From Streptomyces carminius (GTDB lineage Bacteria > Actinomycetota > Actinomycetes > Streptomycetales > Streptomycetaceae): 64,000 nt of DNA. This document shows, piece after piece, positions 24,610-32,904 of the stretch (the stretch's first letter is position 1; each line of letters starts with the position of its first letter). The stretch is from the NCBI RefSeq assembly GCF_002794255.1, contig NZ_PGGW01000008.1:186001-250000 (forward strand), given 5' to 3'. The notes beneath the pieces are model-generated. The model saw only the letters and a program-made list of their open reading frames with translations. It was not told where the DNA came from and did no database searches. A program made the translations under genes and the position numbers.

Positions 24610-25371
24610 ATGCGCACTGTCGCCCAGCTTTTCGCGCTGCTCACCGGCGCACTCGAACCACTCTTCGCCACCTCGGCGACCGCCGTCGCGATCGTCGTGG
24701 CCACCATGTGCGTACGCACCCTGCTGCACCCCCTGGCACGGGCGGGGGTGCGGGGCGAGAAGGCCCGGGCCCGGCTCGCCCCGGAGACGGCCGGGCTGCG
24801 GAAGCGGCATGCCGGGGATCCGGAACGACTCCGGCGGGCCCTGCTGGAACTGCACGTCAGGGAGGGGGTCTCGCCGCTGGCCGGGATCGCCCCGACGCTG
24901 CTCCAGCTACCGGTCTTCTTCGTGATGTACCGGCTGTTCACGGCTCCGCGGGTGGGCGGTGAGCCCAACGGACTGCTGGCGGACCGGCTGGGCCCCGCCC
25001 CGCTGGGCGGCCGCTGGACCGACGCGCTCGCCGACGGCGGGGTGCTCGGCGCGCCGGGACTGGTGTACCTCGCGCTGTTCGGGGTGCTCGCCGCGGTGGC
25101 GCTGTGGTCGTACCGAAGGGCGCGCGCGGCGGTCGACCCGGCACTCGAACAGACGGTGCCGGGGGCGGCGGGGCTGGTGAAGGTGCTGCCGCTGCTGTCC
25201 TTCGGGACGCTGGTCACCGCCGCGCTCGTACCGCTGGCCGCCGGGCTCTACCTGGCCACGACCACGGTGTGGACGGCGGTGGAACGGGCGCTGCTGCACC
25301 GCGGTCCCACGGCGGCGGCGCGGACCGGCGCGGCGGGAAGGGCGCGGAGGAGCGGGCCGAACAGGAGCTGA
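24610..25371 (+). CDS. YidC/Oxa1 family membrane insertase, second copy type
   Basis: The 253-residue protein has the YidC/Oxa1 core. An N-terminal helix is followed by VRTLLHPLAR, then a hairpin of charged residues (ARLAPETAGLRKRH), the LAGIAPTLLQLPVFFVMYRLF segment and three more membrane helices. It is shorter than the housekeeping YidC of actinomycetes, which lies in the rnpA-yidC-jag locus, so it is a paralogue. It inserts membrane proteins into the bilayer; which clients it serves is unknown. Confidence 0.9.
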   Translation: MRTVAQLFALLTGALEPLFATSATAVAIVVATMCVRTLLHPLARAGVRGEKARARLAPETAGLRKRHAGDPERLRRALLELHVREGVSPLAGIAPTLLQLPVFFVMYRLFTAPRVGGEPNGLLADRLGPAPLGGRWTDALADGGVLGAPGLVYLALFGVLAAVALWSYRRARAAVDPALEQTVPGAAGLVKVLPLLSFGTLVTAALVPLAAGLYLATTTVWTAVERALLHRGPTAAARTGAAGRARRSGPNRS

Positions 25372-25417
25372 ACGGAGCGGCGTCCTGTCGCCTTCTCAGC
25401 CTTCCCGGGGCCCCGGC

Positions 25418-25455
25418 GCCCCGGCGCACGGCCGGTGACGGCCGTGCGCCGGGGC
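25418..25455. terminator. Hairpin between YidC and Cip1-like genes
   Basis: Perfect 16-bp arms (GCCCCGGCGCACGGCC and complement) with a 6-nt loop lie between two convergent genes. Confidence 0.78.
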
Positions 25456-25518
25456 TTCTCACCGTGGGGGCGGGAGTGGGGGAGGGCGCAGGGGAGTGGG
25501 GCGCGGTGCACGCCCCGG

Positions 25519-26349
25519 TCAGCAGCCGATGCGGGAGCTGCCGACGGCGACGTCGTCGAACCACAGGGTGTCGGTGTCCCCGCCGTAGCTCTCCCAGCCC
25601 ACCCGCAGATCGGTGAGGGAGGGGCGCCAGCCGGGCTTGCGCAGCCACTGGCCGTCGATGTCGTGGGTGGGGGTGCCGTCGACGGCCAGGCCCGGCACGG
25701 CCTCGCCGTCCACCCAGGTCTCCAGGTGCCCGGTGGAACCGTCGATCCGGAACTCCACGCAGGTCCAGGTGTTGACAGGCAGGGGGCGGCTCATCGCCAC
25801 GCCGTTGGGGCTCTGCTCGGGCAGGGTGGCGTCGTCGGACTCGCGGTTCCACTGTAGGGCGCTGTTCTGGCCGCCCATGCGCAGGTCCTTGTTCTCGCCC
25901 GCGTCGTGCATGGCCGCGAACGTGACGTGGGCGGCGGGCAGCGGGGTGGTGTGCCGCACCTGGAAGCGGGCCCAGAAGGTGCCGGAGGTGTCCACGTCGT
26001 CCAGCGGGGTCCCGACGAAGATGTGGTTGCAGTAGCCGCCCCCGCCGTTGATCCGCAGTGACTTGCCGCCGCTGTGGGCCACCGAGGAGTCCACGCTCGC
26101 GGTGCCGGTGCCGGAGCAGTTGGGGGCGCCGGCGGTCCAGCGGCCCGAGGGCTGGGAGCCGGTCTGGGACTCGAAGTCGTCGCAGAAGCCGTCGGTCCCG
26201 GCGGTCGCGCAGCCTGCCGCGGCGGGGGCATCGGCGCTCTCGGCGGCGGCGGGGGAACCGGCCGGGGAGAACAGCGCCAGGGTCAGCGCGGCGGCGGCCG
26301 GGGCGGCCAGTAAGCCGCGGCGGGAAAGGAGCCGTGCGGTGGGGGGCAT
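25519..26349 (-). CDS. Cip1-like secreted polysaccharide-active protein
   Basis: The 276-residue protein has a signal with a Tat-like SRRGLLA and a hydrophobic Ala/Leu stretch (to about residue 37). One beta-jelly-roll domain follows, with CDDFESQTGSQPSGRW, AHSGGKSLRINGGGGYCNH and WARFQVRH. This resembles fungal Cip1 (cellulose-induced protein), whose fold is close to glucuronan and alginate lyases. Conserved cysteines suggest disulfides. AAGGAGAT precedes the ATG. A perfect CebR box over its promoter ties it to cellulose use. Whether it cleaves a glycan is not established. Confidence 0.7.
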   Translation of the reverse strand: MPPTARLLSRRGLLAAPAAAALTLALFSPAGSPAAAESADAPAAAGCATAGTDGFCDDFESQTGSQPSGRWTAGAPNCSGTGTASVDSSVAHSGGKSLRINGGGGYCNHIFVGTPLDDVDTSGTFWARFQVRHTTPLPAAHVTFAAMHDAGENKDLRMGGQNSALQWNRESDDATLPEQSPNGVAMSRPLPVNTWTCVEFRIDGSTGHLETWVDGEAVPGLAVDGTPTHDIDGQWLRKPGWRPSLTDLRVGWESYGGDTDTLWFDDVAVGSSRIGC

Positions 26350-26557
26350 GTCGATCTCCTTGGGAAGTGCCGGACGGGCGGGGTCCGTGGCGGCGCGGTG
26401 CGCCCGCCCACGGGCGCGGACGGTTCCGGCGGTGCCGTGGTGTGGGGGAAGCCGTGCGGCGGGTGCCTTCCGGGCCCGGTCGTGTCCGGTCGCGGTGGCC
26501 GCCGGGCCCGGTCGTACCAGGGCCCGGGGAACCGGTCCCGCTCTCGGCCGAGCGGCG

Positions 26558-26606
26558 TGGGAGCGCTCCCACGCAGAACTGTAACGGCCGTGGGAGCACT
26601 TGGAAA
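26558..26606 (-). promoter_or_regulatory. CebR operators and promoter of the Cip1-like gene
   Basis: TGGGAGCGCTCCCA (26558-26571) is the exact 14-bp CebR box known from Streptomyces cellulase genes. A second, degenerate copy TGGGAGCACTTGGA lies at 26591-26604. On the minus strand, -35 TTTCCA (26606-26601) and -10 TACAGT (26583-26578) are 17 nt apart. The weak box therefore covers the -35 and the perfect box the transcription start. Relief by cellobiose or cellotriose is inferred from known CebR behaviour. Confidence 0.88.
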
Positions 26607-26743
26607 CCCCGCCTCACGGCCCGGCCACCGGGCACACGGCCAGGCGGATGAACGGGCGGGGCCGCCGCTGCGTACCCCTTCGCGTGCCCTGCGGCGCTCG
26701 CGGCGGGGCACGGGCCGTTCCGTCTGCCGCCCACCGTGAGGAC

Positions 26744-27307
26744 ATGCCGATGACAGAGCGAAGCAGCCTTCCCCTGCGGGCCCTTCCGTCCGGGAGGGCC
26801 GAACTCCACGTGGTGCTCGACCTGGACTGGGCGGACATCGCCGCCCTCGGCGCGGAGGCCGGACGGCTGGCCGACCGGCTCCAGCGTGCCGTCACTCTGG
26901 ATGAAGCCGTCAGTCACCGGCTGAGCACCGGGTCCGGTACCCGGGCCACCGTTCCGGTCGTGCCCCCCGGCCCTGGTCCGGCCGCGGTCCCCGCGGTAGA
27001 GCGGGACCGCTCGAGAAGCGCCGCCCCGGCGTCCGCCGGTTCTCCGGGAGCCGAGGCCGGCCGTCACGCGGCCGGGCGGGACGGCGGCTCCGCGGCCTCC
27101 GCCCCGGTCTCCGCCGTCACCCCGATGTCCGGGGCCGCGGCCGGACGGGACCGGGCCGCCTCCCCTGCCGGGCAGCACCCCGCGGAGGAGCGGCGGACGG
27201 TGGAGCGCGTCTCCCTGGCCGCGTCACCCGGGAGTGCCGGGCATTCCGGGGCCGCCGACACCGCCGCCGTCCCCGGGGCCTACCGGGCCACCGGGACCGC
27301 CGGCTGA
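26744..27307 (+). CDS. Hypothetical protein with disordered Ala/Pro/Ser-rich C-terminus
   Basis: Residues 1-60 look folded (ELHVVLDLDWADIAALGAEA, then GRLADRLQRAVTLDEAVSH). The remaining 125 residues are low complexity. GAGGAC directly precedes the ATG at 26744; an ATG at 26750 is also possible. No domain is recognised and no signal peptide is seen. Confidence 0.55.
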   Translation: MPMTERSSLPLRALPSGRAELHVVLDLDWADIAALGAEAGRLADRLQRAVTLDEAVSHRLSTGSGTRATVPVVPPGPGPAAVPAVERDRSRSAAPASAGSPGAEAGRHAAGRDGGSAASAPVSAVTPMSGAAAGRDRAASPAGQHPAEERRTVERVSLAASPGSAGHSGAADTAAVPGAYRATGTAG

Positions 27308-27420
27308 CCGGCGGCCCGTACCGTCCGGCTCCCGGTGGCGCGCCGGGGAACGTCCGGAGCCGGGACTTTGAACCGGCGCGGGGCGTGGTGCCCCCGCCCG
27401 TGAGGAGGGGTGAGGACGTC

Positions 27421-27912
27421 TCAGGCGGTTCCGGTCAGCCCCTCGCGCTGGAGGATGGTGCGGGCCTGATCGGCGTGTCCGCCGCGCACGATGACGTCGT
27501 AGCGGGCGGCGGCCAGGGACCGGGTCGAGGAGAAGTCACGGCGTCCGCCGGTCGCCGCGTGACCGACGAAACCGAAGGCCGCGCCCCACAGCGCGCCGAT
27601 GAGCAGACCACCGAGGATCAGTCCCAGCCAGGCGGGACCGGGGGTGAACAATCCCACCAGCAGACCGATGAAGAGGCCGAACCAGGCACCGCTGGCGGCG
27701 CCGAGCCCAGCCGCGCGGCCCTTGGTCATCCGGCCGGTGACATGCTCGACCAGGCGCAGGTCCGACCCGACGATGTCGATGTGCTCCACGGGGAACTTCT
27801 CGTCGGAGAGCCGGTCGACCGCGGCCTGGGCCTCCTCGTAGGCGGAGTAGCTGGCCACCGTGTTCCAGGCATCGCTGACCGGATCCGGGGGGTTCGGGTC
27901 GATGTGCGCCAT
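27421..27912 (-). CDS. General stress protein 17M-like membrane protein
   Basis: The 163-residue protein starts with an SYEEAQAAVDRL-type domain (ASYSAYEEAQAAVDRLSD, then FPVEHIDIVGSDLRLVE). A Gly-rich pair of transmembrane helices (GAWFGLFIGLLVGLFTPG and LGLILGGLLIGALWGAAFGF) and a C-terminal ARYDVIVRGGHADQA strand follow. This is the architecture of YflT/GSP17M stress proteins. It lies 170 bp downstream of cvnD on the same strand and may be read from the conservon transcript. Confidence 0.8.
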   Translation of the reverse strand: MAHIDPNPPDPVSDAWNTVASYSAYEEAQAAVDRLSDEKFPVEHIDIVGSDLRLVEHVTGRMTKGRAAGLGAASGAWFGLFIGLLVGLFTPGPAWLGLILGGLLIGALWGAAFGFVGHAATGGRRDFSSTRSLAAARYDVIVRGGHADQARTILQREGLTGTA

Positions 27913-28081
27913 CGTCGCACTCTCCTTCCGTTCGGTGCGCGCTACTGGCCGCCTGCCCGGAGGGTGCCGCTTTATGGCTGGAGAGTCCGGGACGGCGCAC
28001 GCTCCGGCCGGCCGGGATCCGGGCGGGGGCCACCCCGGCCACCGGTACGGCGAGGCCGACCGGTGGCCGGGGCGGGCGAGG

Positions 28082-28696
28082 TCAGCCCGCCGGTGTGCCC
28101 ACGGGCGCCGGCCGGGACAACAGCAGATCGACCAGCGCGAGCAGCAGATCGCGGCCGACATCCTGGCGCCGTACGTCCCCCATCAGCAGCGGGACGCCGG
28201 GATCCAGGTCGAGGGCCTCACGGACCTCCTCCGCGGTGCGGTCGCAGTGGCCGTGGAAGCAGTTGACCCCCACCACGAAGGGGATGCCCCGGCTCTCGAA
28301 GAAGTCGATGGAGGCGAAGCTGACGTCCAGCCGTCTGGTGTCGACCAGTACGACCGCGCCCAGCGCACCGTTCACCAGGTCGTTCCACATGAACCAGAAG
28401 CGCTCCTGGCCCGGTGTGCCGAACAGGTAGACCACCAGTTCGGGGTGGATGGTGATCCGGCCGAAGTCGAGCGCCACCGTCGTGGTGCTCTTGTCCGTCA
28501 GTCCCTCGATGTCGTCGACGCCGACACTCGCCTGTGTCAGGTACTCCTCGGTGCGCAGCGGAGACACCTCGCTGACCGCTCCGACCAGGGTCGTCTTGCC
28601 CACCCCGAAGCCGCCGGCGATCAGGATCTTGACGGCCGAGGGGGTGGCTGGGCCGTCCCCCCGCCCGGCCGGGTGATCAGAGTTTCCGGAGTCCAT
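28082..28696 (-). CDS. cvnD: Conservon GTP-binding protein CvnD
   Basis: The 204-residue protein has P-loop GGFGVGKTTLV, switch-region LFGTPGQERFW and the NCFHG segment standing in for NKxD. This is the pattern of the small Ras-like GTPase subunit of Streptomyces conservons. It begins 20 bp inside the end of cvnC, so the two are translationally coupled. Conservon complexes sit at the membrane like eukaryotic G-protein systems and affect development or secondary metabolism. The signal here is unknown. Confidence 0.95.
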   Translation of the reverse strand: MDSGNSDHPAGRGDGPATPSAVKILIAGGFGVGKTTLVGAVSEVSPLRTEEYLTQASVGVDDIEGLTDKSTTTVALDFGRITIHPELVVYLFGTPGQERFWFMWNDLVNGALGAVVLVDTRRLDVSFASIDFFESRGIPFVVGVNCFHGHCDRTAEEVREALDLDPGVPLLMGDVRRQDVGRDLLLALVDLLLSRPAPVGTPAG

Positions 28697-29072
28697 CCCT
28701 CACCGCCTGCAGAAGAGTCACGTTCAGTCCACCGTTTTCCCGGGCCACCAGCGGTGGCCGGACCGTCACCCTGCCGAGCGACACCAGGTCGTCGATCAGG
28801 ATCTTCGTCACCGACACGGGCAGGTCGAGCGCCGCGGCGATCTCCGCGACGGCGGCCGACCCGCGGCACTGCTCCACAATGGCCTGGTGCTCCGGCTCCA
28901 GCCCTCTGACCGGTGGCTGGTCGCCCTGGAGCTCGACGGTGGTCACCACTGTGATCAGACCGAGGTCACCACGTTCCGGAACAGTCCTGCCACGGGTGAT
29001 GGCATAAGGCCGGACCAGGGAGTCGTCGGCCTCCTCGTATCCCGGGTCGTCGTCCGTCCAGTGGCCACCCAC
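28677..29072 (-). CDS. cvnC: Conservon protein CvnC, DUF742
   Basis: The 131-residue protein contains VRPYAITRGRT and, near the end, SVTKILIDDLVSLGRV plus the terminal LLQAVRDGLRKL, all typical of DUF742. The central part forms a winged-helix-like fold (EHQAIVEQCRGSAAVAEIAA). Gap to cvnB is one base. In other conservons it bridges CvnA, B and D. Confidence 0.95.
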   Translation of the reverse strand: MGGHWTDDDPGYEEADDSLVRPYAITRGRTVPERGDLGLITVVTTVELQGDQPPVRGLEPEHQAIVEQCRGSAAVAEIAAALDLPVSVTKILIDDLVSLGRVTVRPPLVARENGGLNVTLLQAVRDGLRKL

Positions 29073-29073
29073 A

Positions 29074-29499
29074 TCAGCCTCCGTCCGTGACCGTGCCGTC
29101 GGTACGGGCCTCGGTGCCCAGCTTCTGGCCGACCTGCTGGACGAGGGTGTGCATGGCGACCGCCATCACCTCGGCGTCGACGTCCTGGGACGCCACGACG
29201 GCCAGATGGGTCCCCTTGCCGGCAGCGGTGATGAAGAGCCACAGGTCTGCCAGCTCCACGATGACCTGACGCACCGGCCCGCCGCGGAAGAGTTCGTCCA
29301 CTCCCCGGGCGAGGCTCTGCTGCCCGGTGGCCACGGCGGCGAGTCGTTCGGCGTCGGTGCGATCGATGGTGCGGGACTGGCTGACGACCAGCCCGTCGTC
29401 GGACAGGACGATGGCGTGCCTGGTGCCCGCCACCTGATCGACCAGTCCGTCCAGCAGCCAGTCCAGGTCCTGGTCGGTGGCGGTGGTTCGCTGTGTCAT
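29074..29499 (-). CDS. cvnB: Conservon roadblock/LC7 protein CvnB
   Basis: The 141-residue protein has the roadblock fold signatures LDWLLDGLVDQVAGTRHAIV and SDDGLVVSQSRTIDR. Roadblock proteins act as activator or scaffold for the GTPase partner (CvnD). Its ATG overlaps the cvnA stop as ATGA, so the four cvn genes form one operon on the minus strand. Confidence 0.95.
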   Translation of the reverse strand: MTQRTTATDQDLDWLLDGLVDQVAGTRHAIVLSDDGLVVSQSRTIDRTDAERLAAVATGQQSLARGVDELFRGGPVRQVIVELADLWLFITAAGKGTHLAVVASQDVDAEVMAVAMHTLVQQVGQKLGTEARTDGTVTDGG

Positions 29500-31898
29500 C
29501 GTGGGTCTTCCGTCGCGTTCTGGTTACGGCCCGGCGTACTGCCGCCGGTCGGGGGGTGGCCGTCTGGGGAGGACTGTCGGTGTGCGGCGCGGGACTGCCG
29601 CTGGAAGGCGCCGATGGCGGCGCCGGAGCGGGCGGGTTGCGGATGCGGTCCGGTTTCCTCCTGGGGGGTGCTGCCGGAAGGCTGCTCCGGCTCCCTGAGT
29701 TCGGCGGCGAGACTGGCCCGGCGGACCCGCTTGGGCAGTGGGTGCGCCGCGGCGTCGGGAGAGGGATCCCCGGAGGACCGGGGCCGCGTGCCGGGCCGTG
29801 CTTCGTCCCGCGGGGCGGGGACGGAGATTACCGTGCCCATCGCCTGACCGCGCGAGCGGGCCGGCAGTTCGGCGGGTGTCTCCCGGACCGGGTCCGGGAC
29901 CCCCCGCAGCGGTGTCTGCCCGGTCTCCTCACTTCCCGCCCCGTCCGGACCCGGTCCGTCCGCGATCAGTTCGGCGGGTATGAGCACGATCGCCCGGGTG
30001 CCGCCGAAGACCGACGGACGCAGCTCCACGTCCACTCCCAGACCGTGGGCGAGCCGTGCGACCACGTACAGACCGAGCCGGACGTCGTCGACCCGGGACA
30101 TGATGTCCATCCTGGGCGGCTCGGCCATCAGCCGGTTGATCCGCTCGTACTCCTCGGGCTCCATGCCCAGACCGCGGTCCTCGATCTCCACGGCGAGGCC
30201 CCGTCCCACCAGTCCGGCCCGTACCTCCACGGGAGTGGGGGGCTTGGAGAAGGTGGTGGCGTTCTCCATCAGCTCGGCCAGGATGTGGACGGTCGGCCCC
30301 ACGGCGCGTTCGGACAGCCAGGGCTGCCCCTCGACCTCGATGTGGATGCGGCGGTAGTCCCGTACCTCTCCCAGCGCGGCACGCAGGATGTTCAGCGCCC
30401 GCACCGGTCTGCGCCAGCGCCGCTGGGGCTGACCGCCGCCGAGGATGACCAGGTTCTCCTCGTAGCGGCGCAGCCGGGCCGTGAGGTGGTCGAGGTCGAA
30501 CAGCCCCTCCAGCACCTCGGGGTCCTCGTGCCGGCGTTCCATCTCGTCGAGCTTCTTGAGCTGCAGACCGATGAGCAGCTGGGTGCGGCGGGCGATGCGC
30601 TGCAGGAGCCGCTCGAAGCCGCGGTGCTGTTCCGTCTCCCGCACGGCGGTCTCGATGGCGCTGCGGCGGGCGGTGTTGAGGGCCTGGCCGAGCCGGCCGA
30701 GGTCGTCGTCACCGTGGCTGACCTCGGAGACCTCGGCGTCGACGTCGATGTTCTCGCCCCGGCGCAGTCGCTCCACGATGCCGGGCAGCTTCTGCTCCAG
30801 CTCCAGCGCCTCGTCGCGCAGCGCCAGGACGCGCCGCCGCAGCAGGCTGGTGAGCCAGAGGCTGAGCAGGACGACGACCACCACCGCGCCCAGACCGACG
30901 GCGCTCGTGGTGACCAGCCGGTTCAGCAGCGACTCCATGGAGGCGTCGCCCGCCGCCCAGACGAACTCGACCCGTATGCCGGACAGCCTGCCGAGCTGTT
31001 CGTGCACCTGGGCGGACGCCTGCTGCCAGCGAGCGGCCCCGCCGTCCTCCAGGACGGTGGAGGCACTGCTGCCGGAGGAACGCAGCAGGGCGTCCTGCAT
31101 GCCGGCGACGGCCTGCCAGGCATCGCCGTCGACCATCTTCCGGTAAGCCGCGGCCTCGCTGTCGCGGAGGTGGGGCTCGTACCCCTGCTCGACCAGGTAC
31201 CGCTGGACGCTGACCAGTTCCACGAACTGGTCGTACTCGGCGGGGCCGAACTCGTCCGGGTCTCTGGCCAGCAGGGCGTCCTGGCGGGAGAGCATCTCCT
31301 GGGCCCTGGAAAGGTTGTTCAGGGGCCCGCTGAGGACGGTCAGCTCCAGGTCCTCCGTCTGGCCGAGGGACTCGAAGAACCGGAGGCCGGCGGCGGTCAG
31401 CCCGTTGAAGCGCTCGTAGACCTGCTGCTGGGTGGCGTCCCCGCCGTCCATGGCCGCGCGGATCTCGCCGAGTTCGCCCAGTTTCCCGCGGATCTCCGTC
31501 AGTCCGTCCCGCGTCTGCGGATAGGTGTCGGAGATCTCGATGTCGGAGAGGGACTCGAAGGTGCGCACGGCCCGGTCGGTGCGCTTGCGCTGCTTCTCCA
31601 GGGCGGGGCGGCCGGCGCCGGGGTCGTTCAGTGCGAAGGCGCTGATCCCCCGCTCCATCTGCAGGGCGAGGAGGACGTCCGTGGCCGGGTACGCGGCGCG
31701 GTTGGCGATGGTGTGCTGGGTGTCCCGGTTCTGCCAGGTGGTCCCGAGCTGCACGGTGCTGACCGTCCACAGGGCGGCCAGTGCCACGCTGGGGACGACG
31801 GCCAGGATGAGCAGGGCTGTCCGGAGTGATTCCAGGCGGGACGAGCCCTTCTTCGTCCTTCGCCTCTGCCGTCCCGGCACGGTGACGCGCGGTGCCAT
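29496..31898 (-). CDS. cvnA: Conservon sensor histidine-kinase-like protein CvnA
   Basis: The 800-residue protein has a transmembrane helix near residues 25-50 and an extracytoplasmic nitrate/nitrite-sensing (NIT-like) domain to about 330. A second transmembrane helix (VGLGAVVVVVLLSLWLTSLL), a HAMP-like region and a GHKL ATPase domain follow, with ELMENATTFSKPPTPV as N-box and IEDRGLGMEPEEY as G1. The last 160 residues are disordered. No clear phospho-accepting histidine box is seen, as usual for CvnA. It senses an external cue and acts through CvnB-D. Confidence 0.95.
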   Translation of the reverse strand: MAPRVTVPGRQRRRTKKGSSRLESLRTALLILAVVPSVALAALWTVSTVQLGTTWQNRDTQHTIANRAAYPATDVLLALQMERGISAFALNDPGAGRPALEKQRKRTDRAVRTFESLSDIEISDTYPQTRDGLTEIRGKLGELGEIRAAMDGGDATQQQVYERFNGLTAAGLRFFESLGQTEDLELTVLSGPLNNLSRAQEMLSRQDALLARDPDEFGPAEYDQFVELVSVQRYLVEQGYEPHLRDSEAAAYRKMVDGDAWQAVAGMQDALLRSSGSSASTVLEDGGAARWQQASAQVHEQLGRLSGIRVEFVWAAGDASMESLLNRLVTTSAVGLGAVVVVVLLSLWLTSLLRRRVLALRDEALELEQKLPGIVERLRRGENIDVDAEVSEVSHGDDDLGRLGQALNTARRSAIETAVRETEQHRGFERLLQRIARRTQLLIGLQLKKLDEMERRHEDPEVLEGLFDLDHLTARLRRYEENLVILGGGQPQRRWRRPVRALNILRAALGEVRDYRRIHIEVEGQPWLSERAVGPTVHILAELMENATTFSKPPTPVEVRAGLVGRGLAVEIEDRGLGMEPEEYERINRLMAEPPRMDIMSRVDDVRLGLYVVARLAHGLGVDVELRPSVFGGTRAIVLIPAELIADGPGPDGAGSEETGQTPLRGVPDPVRETPAELPARSRGQAMGTVISVPAPRDEARPGTRPRSSGDPSPDAAAHPLPKRVRRASLAAELREPEQPSGSTPQEETGPHPQPARSGAAIGAFQRQSRAAHRQSSPDGHPPTGGSTPGRNQNATEDPR

Positions 31899-32134
31899 GT
31901 CTCCCCAGCGGTGGTTGTGGTGATGGGCCGCCGCTGGTGAGGGCGGCGTCGAACGGGGCGATGGTAGCCGTATGGCCGTTCAGAGGGAAACAAGTGTGGA
32001 CAACTCACCGAGAACGGCGGGCAGAAGCATTTCCCCTGGTGGTGGCGGTGCGCCGGGCTGAGGTGCCGGACGGACCGCTCCGGTGCCGTGCCGGCTTCGG
32101 GCTCGTACCGGTGTTTCTTCCGGCGCTCCCCGAT
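31899..32134. other. Upstream region of cvnA, no gene seen
   Basis: No supported coding region. The stretch must contain the minus-strand promoter of the cvn operon; an AT-rich patch lies near 31975-32010. It ends at the terminator of the S4-domain gene. Confidence 0.45.
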
Positions 32135-32188
32135 GGACGCCCGGTGGGCTCTGCGCGAGCCGGCCCGCGCAGAGCCCACCGGGCGTCC
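32135..32188. terminator. 23-bp perfect hairpin after the S4-domain gene
   Basis: Perfect 23-bp arms (32135-32157 and 32166-32188) with an 8-nt loop. It follows the stop of the minus-strand S4 gene at 32235 and separates it from cvnA. Confidence 0.82.
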
Positions 32189-32234
32189 GCTTCCGGTCCC
32201 TCAAGACCCGGAATCGCTGTGGTGTTCTCGCCCG

Positions 32235-32627
32235 CTAATCCCGGTCGGCGGTCCCGCGGCCGCGCAGCCGCTCCAGATCGCGCCGCTCCCGTTTGGTGGG
32301 CCGTCCGGCGCCCCGTTCGCGCCGGGCCGCGGGAGCGGTGTACTCGGGCGGTGGCGGCGGCGGGCTGTTGTCGACGAAGCACTCCGCCGCGACGGGCGCG
32401 CCGACGCGCTTGCGTACCAGGCGCTTGACGACCACGATCCGCTCATGTCCCGAGTGGCGCAGGCGTACCTCGTCACCGGAGCGCACCGGGGCGGCGGGTT
32501 TGGCGCGCTCCCCGTTGATCCGGACATGGCCGGCGCGGCAGGCGGCGGCGGCGGCCGATCGTGTCTTGGTGAGCCGGACGGACCAGATCCAGCTGTCGAT
32601 CCGTACGCTCCCCTCGGCTGGGGTCAT
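32235..32627 (-). CDS. S4-domain RNA-binding protein (Hsp15-like)
   Basis: The 130-residue protein opens with the S4 domain: RIDSWIWSVRLTKTRSAAAA, then GHVRINGERAKPAAPVRSGD. A basic strand and an Arg-rich tail (GRPTKRERRDLERLRGR) follow. Hsp15-type proteins bind stalled 50S subunits carrying peptidyl-tRNA. The ATG at 32627 fits the usual short N-terminus; longer in-frame starts add low-complexity sequence only. Confidence 0.88.
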   Translation of the reverse strand: MTPAEGSVRIDSWIWSVRLTKTRSAAAAACRAGHVRINGERAKPAAPVRSGDEVRLRHSGHERIVVVKRLVRKRVGAPVAAECFVDNSPPPPPPEYTAPAARRERGAGRPTKRERRDLERLRGRGTADRD

Positions 32628-32789
32628 GTCCCCGACTCTAGAGGAGGAGTGCCGCGCGGTGCGGCCGCCGGCCGCCGACGGCTGCGCGGGCATATGCGGA
32701 AACCGGCACTGTTGTTCGCCTCCGCAACGGGCCGGCGGTCGGGCGCCGGGTGCCGGGAGCCGTGCCGAAGAAAACCGGGACGGGGGGTC

Positions 32790-32845
32790 TTGACGCGCGG
32801 TCCGGACGGGTAGAAGGTCTGGCAGCGGATATGGGAGCGCTCCCA
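32790..32845 (+). promoter_or_regulatory. Promoter and CebR box of the GH6 gene
   Basis: The exact palindrome TGGGAGCGCTCCCA lies at 32832-32845, 60 bp before the GTG. A -35 TTGACG at 32790-32795 and a weak -10 near 32811-32818 put the CebR box at or just after the transcription start. Its presence here and at the Cip1-like gene supports common cellulose control. Confidence 0.88.
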
Positions 32846-32904
32846 CGAGGGGGACCGACTCGGGGAGTGCTCCGCCGGACCGCTCACGTCAGGAGCCGAA
32901 ACAC

